Shown: positions 38,885-47,569 of the stretch, one piece after another
Position numbering within the stretch: the first letter of the stretch is position 1
How the letters are laid out: the number at the start of each line of letters is the position of its first letter
NCBI GenBank assembly: GCA_038237625.1
Contig: JBBRYM010000015.1
Span: forward strand, 8,422-72,421
DNA: 64,000 nt
Reading direction: 5' to 3'
Source: JAWVFM01 sp038237625
Lineage (GTDB): Bacteria; Actinomycetota; Thermoleophilia; Solirubrobacterales; 70-9
Program-made: the position numbers and the translations under genes
The notes under the pieces: generated by a model
The model's database searches: none
Seen by the model: the letters and a program-made list of their open reading frames with translations, nothing else
What the model was told of the DNA's origin: nothing

Positions 38885-39282
38885 TCACCCGCGGCGAGGG
38901 CAGGGACGACGCCCGCGCGCCTCGATCCCGTTGCCGCCGGGCTCGCACTGGATCTCCTCGACCCCGAGGCCGCTCAGCAGCTTGTTGATCTGTCCGGCGG
39001 TCCTGAACCGCTTGTAGCCGTCGGTCATCGCATCGTGGGTGTCGAGAAACGCCCGCTCGCGCTGATGCTCCTCGGAGAGCGCCTCCATTGCGGCCCGAGG
39101 GCGGCAGCGTAGGGCGGTGCGGCTACGGAGCGCGCGATCCCGTCCCGAACGGAGAAGCTGTGGCCCTCCGGGCAGATGAGCTCGTCATCGCCTGCGGCGA
39201 GCTCCACATCGTGGGTGGGGCAGGCCCACGCGGGCGCTGCCTCCACCGGGCTCGCCGGGGCTTGCCTTGGCGAGCGGGCCAT
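38885..39282 (-). pseudogene. Remnant of a zinc-ribbon SAM methyltransferase, core deleted and frame shifted
   Basis: Two overlapping frames read as the two ends of one protein. 39282 down to about 39090 encodes an N-terminal zinc-ribbon (CPTHDVEL, ELICPEGHSFSVRDGIAR, then YAAALGPQW) typical of a group of class I methyltransferases. In another frame, 39088 down to 38885 encodes a typical methyltransferase C-terminus (LDTHDAMTDGYKRF, LSGLGVEEI, PGGNGIEARGRRP). The central SAM-binding domain of roughly 150 residues is absent, and the frames change at the junction near 39090. I call it a deletion pseudogene; two tiny independent genes are less likely. Confidence 0.6.
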
Positions 39283-39308
39283 CAGAGCGCCGAGAGGTTA
39301 GCGGCGCC

Positions 39309-40046
39309 TCAGCGCCAGCGTTCGAGCAGGTCGTCGCCGGGCACGGGCCGGACCTCGCGTGCCGGGACGCCCATCACCACGGCCCGGGCCGGCACGTCGT
39401 TGACGACCACCGCTCCCGCCGCAACGAAAGCCTCCTCGCCGATCTCGATGCCCGGACAGAGGACCACCCCTGCCCCGACCCGGCAGGCGCGCCGCAGGCG
39501 GGCGCCATGGAGCCGACCGCCCGGCTCGTGCCTGCCCATGGTGTGGTCGTTGGTCGTCGTCACTCCGGGGCCGACGAAGACGTCGTCCTCGATCTCGGAG
39601 TAGGCGGTGACGTAGCAATTCGTCTGCACCTGCACGCGGGCGCCGATGCGCACGTCGTTCTCGACGCCGGTGCCGCGCCCGATCATGCTGTTCGGCCCGA
39701 TCACGACGCGCTCGCGCACCTGGCACTGGTCGCCGGCGATCGCGCCCGCACCGAGCTCGGCGCCCGCGTAGATCACGGCGCCGGCGAGGACGGCTCCCCC
39801 GCCGCCCACGATCGCTCCCGGGAGCTCGTCGCGAGGCGCGGTCGATCGCCGGCCAAGCCGCGGTCGCTTGCCGATGATCGCGCCGTCCTGGACCAGCGCG
39901 CCGGGTCCCAGCGTCGTCCCCGCGTGGATCACAACGTTGCCGCCGATCTCGACCCCCTCGCCGATCTCGACACCCTCGCCGAGCAGCAGGCCCGGGGCGA
40001 GGTCCGACGCCTGAAGGGTCCCGTGCCGCTCGTCGATCTCCGCCAC
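39309..40046 (-). CDS. Hexapeptide-repeat sugar acyltransferase
   Basis: A 245-residue left-handed beta-helix protein. Nearly the whole chain is hexapeptide repeats (VEIGEGVEIGGNVVIHAGTT through IEIGEEAFVAAGAVVVNDV), with an interrupting loop around GPGVTTTNDHTMGRHEPGG that carries the catalytic His, and the common ending VMGVPAREVRP. FdtC/WbpD-type enzymes that N-acetylate 3-amino sugars look like this, which fits the FdtA and DegT genes. It lies 9 nt downstream of a GT4 gene. Confidence 0.85.
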   Translation of the reverse strand: MAEIDERHGTLQASDLAPGLLLGEGVEIGEGVEIGGNVVIHAGTTLGPGALVQDGAIIGKRPRLGRRSTAPRDELPGAIVGGGGAVLAGAVIYAGAELGAGAIAGDQCQVRERVVIGPNSMIGRGTGVENDVRIGARVQVQTNCYVTAYSEIEDDVFVGPGVTTTNDHTMGRHEPGGRLHGARLRRACRVGAGVVLCPGIEIGEEAFVAAGAVVVNDVPARAVVMGVPAREVRPVPGDDLLERWR

Positions 40047-40055
40047 CGTCAGAGC

Positions 40056-41276
40056 CTATGCGCAGAGTGCCTCGTACGCGCGCAGCAGCTGCCTCTCCGC
40101 GACCTCCCAGACGAGCTCGGGGGCGCGGCGCCGCGCCCGGGCGGCCATCTCCGCGCGCAACTGTTCGTCCGCGGCCAGCTCGGCGACCCGCGCCGCCAGC
40201 TCGGCGGGATCGGCGCCCGGCACCAGGCACGCTGCCTCCGCCGCCGTACGTTTCGTCTCGGTCAGCTCGTGGGCGACCACCGGCCTGCCGGCGGCGAGGT
40301 ACTCCGCGATCTTGATCATCGTCGAGGAGTCGTTGAGAGGGGTTGGCCTGGCAGGGTCGATGCAGATGTCGGCGGTGCGAAGGATCTCGGGCACACGTTC
40401 GGCGGCCACCCACCCGGTGATCTCGATCAGGTCGGCCACCCCCAGTCGCTCGGCATCGGCGATCAGGTCGGCCGCGGCGGGGCCGTCGCCGACCACCGTC
40501 AGGCGCGGGAAGGGAATCCCGTGCCGGTCGCGCAGGGCGGCGACCACCGTCGCCAGATCGCGGGCGTCATCCTGCGGGGCGAGGGCGCCGACGTAGACGA
40601 GACGCGGATCCGAAAGCGGTCCCGTCCGGATCGCGGCGCCCGCGGAGAGGCTCGCCGCCGGTGGCCCGTTGCGGACCACAACGACCTCCTGGCGCGCCTT
40701 CGAGCCCCGCGCCAGCGCATTCTCGGCGACCGAGTCGTTGGTCGCCACGACCAGCGAGGCGACGCGGTAGGTCCGCCGCTCGCACCAGCGGGCGAGCGCG
40801 ATCGCAGCTCGCGGCCCCGCGTGGACGGCGACCAGCTCCGGCGCCAGATCATGGTGGTCGAAGACGACGCGCCGGCGCAACAGCCGGGCGGCCCAGCCGG
40901 CTGCGAACAGCGTGTCGGGAGGGTTGTGGAGGTGGACGATGGCGGCCCCGCGGGCAAGCGCCCGCAGCGCCGCGAGCTGCAGGACCAGGCTGGCGACGAA
41001 GAACTCGACCATGAAGGCGGCGATTCCGCCGCCAGCCTCCCTGAGCCGGAAACGGCGCACCTCCACCCCGTCGACCGTTTCCCGCCGCGCCTGCCCGCCG
41101 CCTCGAGGGCAGACGACCGTCACCCGGTACCCGGCCGCGATCAGCGATCGGGCCTCGTGGCGGACTCGCACGTCTTGCGGGTATGGATTGTTCTCGAGCA
41201 GCATCACGACCCAGGGCGGTCCACCTGATCGCCCTGGAGCGCGCCTGCCGCCGCTGTCTGGTGAACTCGCGTTCAT
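40056..41276 (-). CDS. GT4-family glycosyltransferase
   Basis: A 406-residue GT-B enzyme. MLLENNPYPQDVRVRHEARS begins the conserved part (near residue 25), YVGALAPQDDARDLATVV and LTVVGDGPAAADL lie in the donor domain, and PLNDSSTMIKIAEYLAAGRPVV is the EX7E-type segment. The ATG at 41276 is chosen because the longer open frame would overlap the divergent epimerase gene; the ATG at 41204 is an alternative. The gene heads a unit with the acyltransferase at 39309. Confidence 0.83.
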   Translation of the reverse strand: MNASSPDSGGRRAPGRSGGPPWVVMLLENNPYPQDVRVRHEARSLIAAGYRVTVVCPRGGGQARRETVDGVEVRRFRLREAGGGIAAFMVEFFVASLVLQLAALRALARGAAIVHLHNPPDTLFAAGWAARLLRRRVVFDHHDLAPELVAVHAGPRAAIALARWCERRTYRVASLVVATNDSVAENALARGSKARQEVVVVRNGPPAASLSAGAAIRTGPLSDPRLVYVGALAPQDDARDLATVVAALRDRHGIPFPRLTVVGDGPAAADLIADAERLGVADLIEITGWVAAERVPEILRTADICIDPARPTPLNDSSTMIKIAEYLAAGRPVVAHELTETKRTAAEAACLVPGADPAELAARVAELAADEQLRAEMAARARRRAPELVWEVAERQLLRAYEALCA

Positions 41277-41348
41277 CAGATGCCACGCTAAGGTTTTCCG
41301 CCTGATCGTGGGACAGGCGCTCGAGACAACCGGCGCACGGGGGGCTTC

Positions 41349-42311
41349 GTGCGCGCGCTGATCACCGGCTGCGCGGGCTTCATCGGCTCGCATCTAACGG
41401 AGTCGGTCCTGGAGGACGGCCACAGCGTTGTCGGAGTCGATTGCTTCAACGACAACAACGGTCGCCGCGACAAGCTGCGCAACCTCGAGCTGGCGCAGGA
41501 CTGGGACGCCTTCGACTTCGTCCCGATCGACCTCGCCCGCGGCGACCTGCTCGAGCTGGTCGAGGAGTGCGACGTCGTCTTCCACCTCGCCGCCGAGCCG
41601 GGCGTTCGCGGCAGCTGGGGCCAGCGCTTCGAGCAGTACCTGCGCAACAACGTCCTCGCCACCCAGCACCTGCTCGAGGCGGCCAAGTCAACGCCCGCCC
41701 GCCGCTTCGTCTACGCGTCGTCGTCGTCGATCTACGGACAGGCGGAGGTCTTCCCCACCCCGGAGGACGTCGTCCCGCAGCCGCTTTCCCCGTACGGAGT
41801 GACCAAGCTGAACGCTGAGCATCTGTGCACCCTCTACCACGCCAACCACGGCGTCTCCGCGGTGATGCTCCGGCTCTTCTCCGTGTACGGCCCGCGCCAG
41901 CGGCCCGACATGGCCTTCAATCGCTTCTGCCGCGCCATCCTGGAGAGCACGCCGATCGCCCTGTACGGGGACGGCAGGCAGACCCGCGACTTCACCTACG
42001 TCGGCGACGTGGTCACGGCCCTGCGGCGGGCCGCAGAAGTGCCGGGTGTCGAAGGGCAGGTCTTCAACATCGGCGGCGGGTCCCGCGTGGACCTGCGCCA
42101 GGCGGTTTCGGTCCTCGAATCGCTCGCGGAACGCCGGCTCGAGGTCGACGCGCAGACGGCGCAGCTCGGCGAGGTTCGCGACACCTGCGCGGACACCGCC
42201 CGGGCCCGCGCCGAGCTCTCGTTCTCGCCCGCTACGGACCTCGACCGCGGCCTGGCCGAGGAGCTCGAGTGGATGCGCAGGACCCTGGAGCTCGACTCGC
42301 TCGCCGTCTGA
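41349..42311 (+). CDS. NAD-dependent nucleotide-sugar epimerase/dehydratase (extended SDR)
   Basis: A 320-residue extended SDR with GTG start. ITGCAGFIGSHLTESVL is the NAD-binding GxxGxxG motif at residues 5-21; SSSIYGQ and YGVTKLNAE give the Ser and the YxxxK catalytic pair; LRLFSVYGPRQRPDMAF and GDGRQTRDFTYVGDVV are typical of UDP-glucose/UDP-glucuronate 4-epimerases. It supplies a sugar nucleotide for the locus. It ends 28 nt before the convergent second epimerase. Confidence 0.87.
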   Translation: MRALITGCAGFIGSHLTESVLEDGHSVVGVDCFNDNNGRRDKLRNLELAQDWDAFDFVPIDLARGDLLELVEECDVVFHLAAEPGVRGSWGQRFEQYLRNNVLATQHLLEAAKSTPARRFVYASSSSIYGQAEVFPTPEDVVPQPLSPYGVTKLNAEHLCTLYHANHGVSAVMLRLFSVYGPRQRPDMAFNRFCRAILESTPIALYGDGRQTRDFTYVGDVVTALRRAAEVPGVEGQVFNIGGGSRVDLRQAVSVLESLAERRLEVDAQTAQLGEVRDTCADTARARAELSFSPATDLDRGLAEELEWMRRTLELDSLAV

Positions 42312-42339
42312 ACGGACGATCGCCAGCGCGAAGCCCGGG

Positions 42340-43278
42340 CTAGGACGCCCGCCCCTCGTACCAGTCGAACGTGCGCTCGAGGCCCGCGCGAACGTCGACG
42401 GCCGGCTCGTAGCCGAGCGCCCCGCGGGCCGCTGACACGTCGGCCAGCGAGTCGCGGACGTCGCCCGCTCGCGGGGCCTCGTGAACGGCCTCGATCTCGC
42501 TGCCGGCGAGCGTGCGGAGCTCGGCGACGAGCGCGTTCAGGGTGATGTTCTCGCCGCAGGCGATGTTGAACGTCTGCCCGCCGACGCCGTCCGCGGTCGC
42601 CGCGAGCAGGTTCGCCTCGACGGCATTGTCGATGTAGGTGAAGTCGCGCGACTGCTCGCCGTCGCCGTGGATCGTCGGCGGGCGACCGCCGAGCAGCGCG
42701 AGGATGAACTTCGGGATCACCGCCGCGTAGGCCGAGTGCGGGTCCTGACGCGGACCGAAGATGTTGAAGTAGCGCAGCGCCACCGCTTCGAGCCCGTAGA
42801 CATTGTGAAAGGAGCGGCAGTAACCCTCGGCGGCGAGCTTGGAGACGGCGTAGGGGGCGATCGGAAGCGTGGACATGTCCTCGCGCTTGGGCAGCTGGCG
42901 GTTGGCGCCGTAAAGCGAGGACGAGGAGGCGAAGACAACCCGACGCACGCCCTCGTCGCGCGACGCGAGCAGGACGTTCAGGGTGCCGGTGACGTTGACG
43001 GCATTGGACGTCAGCGGGTCCTGGATCGATCGGGGAACCGACGGCAGCGCCGCCTGATGGAAGACGACCTCGCAGCCGCGAACCGCATTGTGGACGCGCT
43101 CGTAGCTTTGGATGTCGCCCTCGACGAGCTCGACCTGATCAGAGAACTCATCGAGGTTCTCGCGACGCCCGGTGGCGAAGTTGTCGAGGACCCGTACCTC
43201 GTAACCGTCGGCGAGCAGCCGTTCGACGAGGTTCGAGCCGATGAACCCGCCGCCGCCGGTTACCAGCGCGCGCGTCAG
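42340..43278 (-). CDS. NAD-dependent nucleotide-sugar 4-epimerase (extended SDR), probable CTG start
   Basis: The conserved protein has about 312 residues: TRALVTGGGGFIGSNLVERL (NAD motif at the N-terminus), VVFHQAALPSVPRSIQDP, SSSSLYG, YAVSKLAAEGY (YxxxK) and GEQSRDFTYIDNAVEANLL, a WbpP/GalE-like UDP-hexose or UDP-HexNAc epimerase. No ATG, GTG or TTG occurs in frame between the upstream in-frame stop (43345-43347) and residue 110; the first canonical start is GTG 42948, which would delete the NAD site. The CTG at 43278, with GGGGGG 6 nt before it and the NAD motif just after, is therefore the likely start. Confidence 0.8.
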   Translation of the reverse strand: MTRALVTGGGGFIGSNLVERLLADGYEVRVLDNFATGRRENLDEFSDQVELVEGDIQSYERVHNAVRGCEVVFHQAALPSVPRSIQDPLTSNAVNVTGTLNVLLASRDEGVRRVVFASSSSLYGANRQLPKREDMSTLPIAPYAVSKLAAEGYCRSFHNVYGLEAVALRYFNIFGPRQDPHSAYAAVIPKFILALLGGRPPTIHGDGEQSRDFTYIDNAVEANLLAATADGVGGQTFNIACGENITLNALVAELRTLAGSEIEAVHEAPRAGDVRDSLADVSAARGALGYEPAVDVRAGLERTFDWYEGRAS

Positions 43279-43344
43279 CTCGACCCCCCCGTACGCGCGC
43301 TGCCTGCCGGCGGGCGGGAGCCAGGCGCAGTCAAGCGCTCCCGC

Positions 43345-44772
43345 TCAGCCGCTCAGCTTCCACGGGAGGCTGGACTCCGTGCCGTAGCGCGCCCGCAGCG
43401 TGGCTTTCCCGCGCACGTGGATCTTCGGAGCGAACACCCTTCCGTAGTTCGCGCTCAGCGACTTCAGGGGCTTCCAGCCGCCGCCGGACTTCTTCTCGAT
43501 CACGACGGTGCCTGTCGCGGGCGGAATGCCCCATGCCCTTGCCCGACTCTTCGACGTGCGGTCCACCACGAACGGGAACCGGATCGCGGTTGCCGAAGGT
43601 TTGCGTTTGCCGCTGAAGAAGTAGGTGCCGGTCTGGAGGGTCTGGTCCTTGCCGTGCGCCGGCGGCTTGTACTTCTCATCGCGAAGGAGGAAGTTGAAGG
43701 CGACGCTGACCCCCTGCTTCCAGAACAGGTACAGGGCCTGTTCCATGTAGCGCGCCTGAGTTAACGGGGACAGCCCGAACTTCTTGTCGGGGGGATTCGT
43801 CTCCCACCAGACCTCGGTCGCCCAGATCTGGGGGTGCTTGTTGCCGGCCAGGTGGCCGCGGCGGACAGCCTGGCGGACGAGGCTCTTGAGCCGATGCATG
43901 TCCGGGCACTGGATGTCGTTGTGAGTCCCTGCTCGGCTGGTCGGCGGCTCGCTCCGCTCGATCGGGTGATGGGAGACGATGTCCAGGTGGGGCTTCGGGG
44001 CGCAGGTCAGTGAATGCGGTGCGCAGAACAGGTTGCTGAGAAACGTCAAGGGCTGCATCCGAGGACCGTGACGCGTCGCCACCCCGCGCGGCGCCGTGAC
44101 GCCCCCGATCACCTGGTTGCTCGCGTTGACCGACTTGATCTGCGCATAAGCAGCGTTCAGCAGCAACGCGTACGACTTGGGGCTGGCCGGCTTGCCGTGA
44201 ACCCACTGGGGCTGGAGATACACGGAGAGATTGGGCTCATTCCAAATCTCGAAATAGGAGACGCGTGGAAGCACGGGCTCGAGGAGGCCGGGGCTGAACG
44301 TGCCCGAATAGCGCGCGGCCACGGCGTGGGCGAACGCGCCGAATTTCGCCGGACTGGGCTTCCATGACCCGGTTGAGGGCTGGGTCTCGTGGCTGATGCC
44401 AGGGCCCTCCGCCCACCGCGGCGCGTCGTACAGCGTGAAAACGGGTTGGAGACCCCTTGCCTCGACGTTCTCGACCTGCGTATCGATGGCTGCGAAATGG
44501 TACGCCGGGTCGCCCGGGTCGCCGGCGTTACTCGGCTGCGACGGGGCCACCACCGCCCAGGGCAGGTTGATCCGGACGAAACTCAGGTTCTCGTTCACCA
44601 TGCGGTTAACCCACAGCGGCTGATCGCCGGCGCCGATCGAGGAAAGAGGGTCGGCGACCCCGGTCCGTATCGTCCTGCTGGCCGCCGCCGTTCCCGGTCC
44701 GGCGAGCGCCGCCACCGCGACGAGCGCCACCACGAGCGCCAAGGTCATTCCTACCGCCCTGCCGCCGTTCAT
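43345..44772 (-). CDS. Secreted glycoside hydrolase-like protein (GH39/clan A style), paralogue
   Basis: A 475-residue exported protein, paralogue of the gene at 9173-10531. Signal peptide about residues 1-31 (LALVVALVAVAALAGPGTAAA). FEIWNEPNLSVYLQP holds the acid/base Glu (about 179), and IWATEVWWETNPPD the second carboxylate. The C-terminal 65 residues form a small beta-rich domain ending in a basic tail. Its stop overlaps the region upstream of the epimerase. The two paralogues bracket the glycan locus. Substrate not determinable. Confidence 0.75.
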   Translation of the reverse strand: MNGGRAVGMTLALVVALVAVAALAGPGTAAASRTIRTGVADPLSSIGAGDQPLWVNRMVNENLSFVRINLPWAVVAPSQPSNAGDPGDPAYHFAAIDTQVENVEARGLQPVFTLYDAPRWAEGPGISHETQPSTGSWKPSPAKFGAFAHAVAARYSGTFSPGLLEPVLPRVSYFEIWNEPNLSVYLQPQWVHGKPASPKSYALLLNAAYAQIKSVNASNQVIGGVTAPRGVATRHGPRMQPLTFLSNLFCAPHSLTCAPKPHLDIVSHHPIERSEPPTSRAGTHNDIQCPDMHRLKSLVRQAVRRGHLAGNKHPQIWATEVWWETNPPDKKFGLSPLTQARYMEQALYLFWKQGVSVAFNFLLRDEKYKPPAHGKDQTLQTGTYFFSGKRKPSATAIRFPFVVDRTSKSRARAWGIPPATGTVVIEKKSGGGWKPLKSLSANYGRVFAPKIHVRGKATLRARYGTESSLPWKLSG

Positions 44773-44846
44773 TCGAGCCTCCCATGCTTCGATTCAACCG
44801 GCCCCATCCACGGCAATCCTAGCGATAGTCATCTTTCCCCAAAGCG

Positions 44847-45989
44847 CTACAGCCCCAGCGTCTTGGCGATGATGCCCCGCTGGATCTCCGATGTTCCGCC
44901 GTAAATCGTCGAAACCAGGGCGGTGCGGACGAGGCGCTCCATGTCGTACTCGGTCGAGTAGCCGTAGCCGCCCATCATCTGCATTCCCTCCAGCGTAATC
45001 CGCTTGGTCGCCTCGGTCACGAACAGCTTCACCATCGACGCCTCCCGGGGCAGCATGCGGTCGGGGTCCTCGTCCACCTTCGATGCGACCCAATAGGTCA
45101 TGAGCCGCGCGGCCTCGAGGTCGGTGGCCATGTCGGCCAGGCGGTGCTGGAGAACTTGGAAGGTGCCGATCGGGCGCCCGAACTGCCGGCGCTCCTTGAC
45201 GTAGGCGAGGGCGTCGTCGAAGGCTCGCTGCGCCAGCCCTAGCATCGTCGCGGCGAGGATCAGGCGCTCGACGTTCAGGCCCGCCATCAGCTGGGTCCAG
45301 CCGCGGTCGACCTCGCCCAGAACAGCCTCCGCCGGCGCCTCGCAATCGGTGAAGTAGAGGTGATTGGTCTCGTGCCCGCCCATCGTCTCGATCGGCTCGA
45401 TCTCGAGGCCGGGCGCGTCGCGGGGTACCGAGAGCATCGTCAGGCCGTCGTGCTTTGACTCTCCCTTGGTCGTGCGGGCGACGACGAGGATGTGGTCGGC
45501 GATGTGGGCGTTGGAGATGAAGACCTTCTGGCCGCTCAGGACGAAGCCGCCGTTGCTTCGTATCGCAGAGGTCTGCAACGAGCCGACGTCCGAGCCGGAC
45601 TCGGGCTCGGTCATGGCGATCGCCTCGACGGCGCCGTTGGCGATGCCGCCCAGGATCGCGGCCTTCTGCTCGTCGGCGCCGAAGCGCTGCGTGGCCTTGG
45701 CGACGATCAGCGTCGTGGCGTAGGCCCCGATCGGCGCCATCCCGCGCGAGGTCTCCTCCATGAAGAGGCAGGCGTCGACCATGCCGCCACCGGAGCCGCC
45801 GAGGTCCTCGGGGATGGTGACCCCGAGCCAGCCGAGCTCGGCCATCTTGCGGTAGATCTCGAAGGAGTGGTGCTCGCGGTGGCCATCGGTCAGGCGCTCG
45901 CGCTGCTCGCGGGTTCCGCACTCGCGCTTGCAGAAGTCGCGAATCGCAGCGACGAAGTCCTGCTGCTCGTCGGTGAGCGCGAAGTCCAT
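44847..45989 (-). CDS. Acyl-CoA dehydrogenase
   Basis: A 380-residue FAD enzyme of fatty acid or branched-chain acyl-CoA oxidation. AMTEPESGSDVGSL is the FAD/substrate signature and GMQMMGGYGYSTEYDMERLVR the C-terminal one. The catalytic Glu of medium-chain enzymes (YEGT) is Gly here (IYGGTSEIQR), while VERLILA has Glu at the position used by isovaleryl-CoA and long-chain dehydrogenases, so it likely belongs to that kind. The ATG at 45989 (MDFALTDEQQDF) is the family start; the open frame extends upstream into the FHA gene. Confidence 0.9.
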   Translation of the reverse strand: MDFALTDEQQDFVAAIRDFCKRECGTREQRERLTDGHREHHSFEIYRKMAELGWLGVTIPEDLGGSGGGMVDACLFMEETSRGMAPIGAYATTLIVAKATQRFGADEQKAAILGGIANGAVEAIAMTEPESGSDVGSLQTSAIRSNGGFVLSGQKVFISNAHIADHILVVARTTKGESKHDGLTMLSVPRDAPGLEIEPIETMGGHETNHLYFTDCEAPAEAVLGEVDRGWTQLMAGLNVERLILAATMLGLAQRAFDDALAYVKERRQFGRPIGTFQVLQHRLADMATDLEAARLMTYWVASKVDEDPDRMLPREASMVKLFVTEATKRITLEGMQMMGGYGYSTEYDMERLVRTALVSTIYGGTSEIQRGIIAKTLGL

Positions 45990-46002
45990 CCGGGGCGGCA
46001 GT

Positions 46003-46353
46003 CTACGAGGGGCCGGGCTCGATGAGCGTGGGATCGGTGGGGGTCGAGGGGCCGGCACCGGAGTCGTCGATGCGGACCTCCAGCTCGGTCGCGCCGAGCC
46101 GGATCACGTCACCGTGCCCGAGGCGGGCCTGGCTGATCTCGCTGCCGTTGACGCGAGTGCCGTTGGAGGACTCGAGGTCCTCGACGACCACGGTGTCGCC
46201 GTCAACCCGCACCGATGCGTGGACCCGCGAGACCGCTTCGTCAGGAATCATCACGTCGGCGGCAGTGCCACGGCCGAGAGTCATGGGGCCCGTGAGGTGG
46301 TGAAGCGCGCCCTCGCCGGGACCCTTGCGGACGAGGAGGTAGTGGGAGGCCAC
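46003..46353 (-). CDS. FHA-domain protein
   Basis: A 116-residue single FHA domain, a phosphothreonine-recognition module. It has LGRGTAADVMIPDEAVSRVHASV and LESSNGTRVNGSEI, with all usual binding residues (Gly-Arg, Ser-Arg-x-His, Ser-x-Asn-Gly). The GTG at 46353 is chosen because the longer frame runs back through the tRNA gene. It lies 13 nt upstream of the acyl-CoA dehydrogenase; the kinase it serves is not in the window. Confidence 0.85.
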   Translation of the reverse strand: MASHYLLVRKGPGEGALHHLTGPMTLGRGTAADVMIPDEAVSRVHASVRVDGDTVVVEDLESSNGTRVNGSEISQARLGHGDVIRLGATELEVRIDDSGAGPSTPTDPTLIEPGPS

Positions 46354-46443
46354 GGGCGCAAGTGTAGGCCGGGCGCAAGTCTCGAACGTCCCTCTTGCCC
46401 GCCTATCCGCCGGGATGCGGGACGTTCGGCGCGGTGGGGCGAG

Positions 46444-46516
46444 AGCCCGGAACGAGACTCGAACTCGTGACCCCCTCCTTACCATGGAGGTGCTCTACCA
46501 ACTGAGCTATCCGGGC
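46444..46516 (-). tRNA. tRNA-Thr (anticodon GGU)
   Basis: A full cloverleaf on the minus strand: acceptor GCCCGGA/TCCGGGC, D-arm GCTCAGTTGGTAGAGC, anticodon stem CCTCC/GGAGG with loop ATGGTAA (anticodon GGT), T-arm ACGAG-TTCGAGT-CTCGT, discriminator T. No CCA is encoded. Confidence 0.95.
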
Positions 46517-46523
46517 AGAGCGC

Positions 46524-47567
46524 TCACTGTAGCGACGCTTTGATCGCCGCCTCGAACGCGTCCACATCCTCCGGGGTCGTGTCCCAGGAGCACATCCAGC
46601 GGACCTCATCGCGATCGGAATCCCAGACGTAGAAGGGGTGCTCGCCGGGCAGCTCTGACAGGAGATTGTCGATCGCGGGACGCGCCAGGGTGGCGAAGAC
46701 GCCGTTGGCCTCGACCGGCTGCGTCACCTCCACGCCGTCGATGGCCTCGACCGCCTCGGCGAGGCGCTTGGCCATCGCGTTGGCGCGCTGCGCGCTTCGC
46801 AGCCAGAGCTCATCGGCGAGGAGCGTCTCGAACTGCGCGGAGATGAAGCGCATCTTCGAGGCCAGCTGCATGCCCTGCTTGCGGGTGAACTCAAAGCCCT
46901 CGGCGAGCTGCGGCCGCAGGAAAACCACGGCGTCGGCGGCCAGGAGGCCGTTCTTAGTCCCGCCGAATGAGAGGACGTCGACGCCCGCATCCGTCGTCAG
47001 CTCGCGCAGCGAGACGCCCAGCGACGCCGCGGCGTTGGCGATGCGCGCCCCGTCCATGTGCACGAGCATGTCGCGCTCGTGGGCGGCCTCGGCGATGGCC
47101 TCGACCTCGGGCGGGCTGTAGACGGTGCCGAGCTCCGTCGCCTGAGTGATGGAGATCGCCCGGGGCTGGACGTGGTGCTCGTCCCCGCGCTTGTCCTCCC
47201 AGCGGGCAGCATGGTCGGGCAGGAGCTTGCCGTTGCCGGTGGCGACGGTCAGGAGCTTGACGCCGGCGATGCGCTCGGGCGCACCGCACTCGTCCACGTT
47301 CATGTGGGCGGTGTCCGCGCAGATCACGGCCTCGTGAGGCTTCGTGATCGCGTCGATGGAAAGGACATTTGCCGCCGTGCCGTTGAAGACTCCAAAGACC
47401 CTGGCATCGGGCCCGAAGTGGTCGCGAAAGAGCGCGGCCGCCCGCTTTGTCCAGCCGTCGGCGCCGTAGGAGTCGGCGTGCCCTTCGTTGGCCGCCGCGA
47501 TGGCGTCCAGGACCTCGGGGTGGACGCCCGCGTGGTTGTCGGAAGCGAAGTCGTGGATGGGGCTCAC
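46524..47567 (-). CDS. Threonine aldolase-family PLP enzyme
   Basis: A 347-residue fold-type I PLP enzyme cleaving beta-hydroxy amino acids (threonine/allothreonine to glycine and acetaldehyde) or a related reaction. HDFASDNHAGVHPEV starts the family pattern, HMDGARIANAAASLG is the PLP-ring segment, and SFGGTKNGLLAADAVVF carries the Schiff-base lysine. The GTG at 47567 lies 2 nt after the SDR stop, so the two are coupled. Third gene of the DUF6421-SDR-aldolase operon, and just upstream of tRNA-Thr. Confidence 0.87.
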   Translation of the reverse strand: MSPIHDFASDNHAGVHPEVLDAIAAANEGHADSYGADGWTKRAAALFRDHFGPDARVFGVFNGTAANVLSIDAITKPHEAVICADTAHMNVDECGAPERIAGVKLLTVATGNGKLLPDHAARWEDKRGDEHHVQPRAISITQATELGTVYSPPEVEAIAEAAHERDMLVHMDGARIANAAASLGVSLRELTTDAGVDVLSFGGTKNGLLAADAVVFLRPQLAEGFEFTRKQGMQLASKMRFISAQFETLLADELWLRSAQRANAMAKRLAEAVEAIDGVEVTQPVEANGVFATLARPAIDNLLSELPGEHPFYVWDSDRDEVRWMCSWDTTPEDVDAFEAAIKASLQ

Positions 47568-47569
47568 CG

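Noticed and set aside
39267..41228. 653-codon plus-strand frame opposite the acyltransferase and GT4 genes
   Set aside because: Shadow; its sequence is Asp/Arg/Ala/His-rich and crosses two sense genes.
14032..43278. Search for transposases, integrases or direct repeats marking a mobile island
   Set aside because: None seen. Base composition and codon use look like the flanks, although I could not compute them.
46003..46485. FHA protein starting at 46485
   Set aside because: This start lies within tRNA-Thr and the extra residues are not FHA-like; GTG 46353 is used instead. Unlike the tRNA-Tyr case, no conserved domain lies on the other side of the tRNA.
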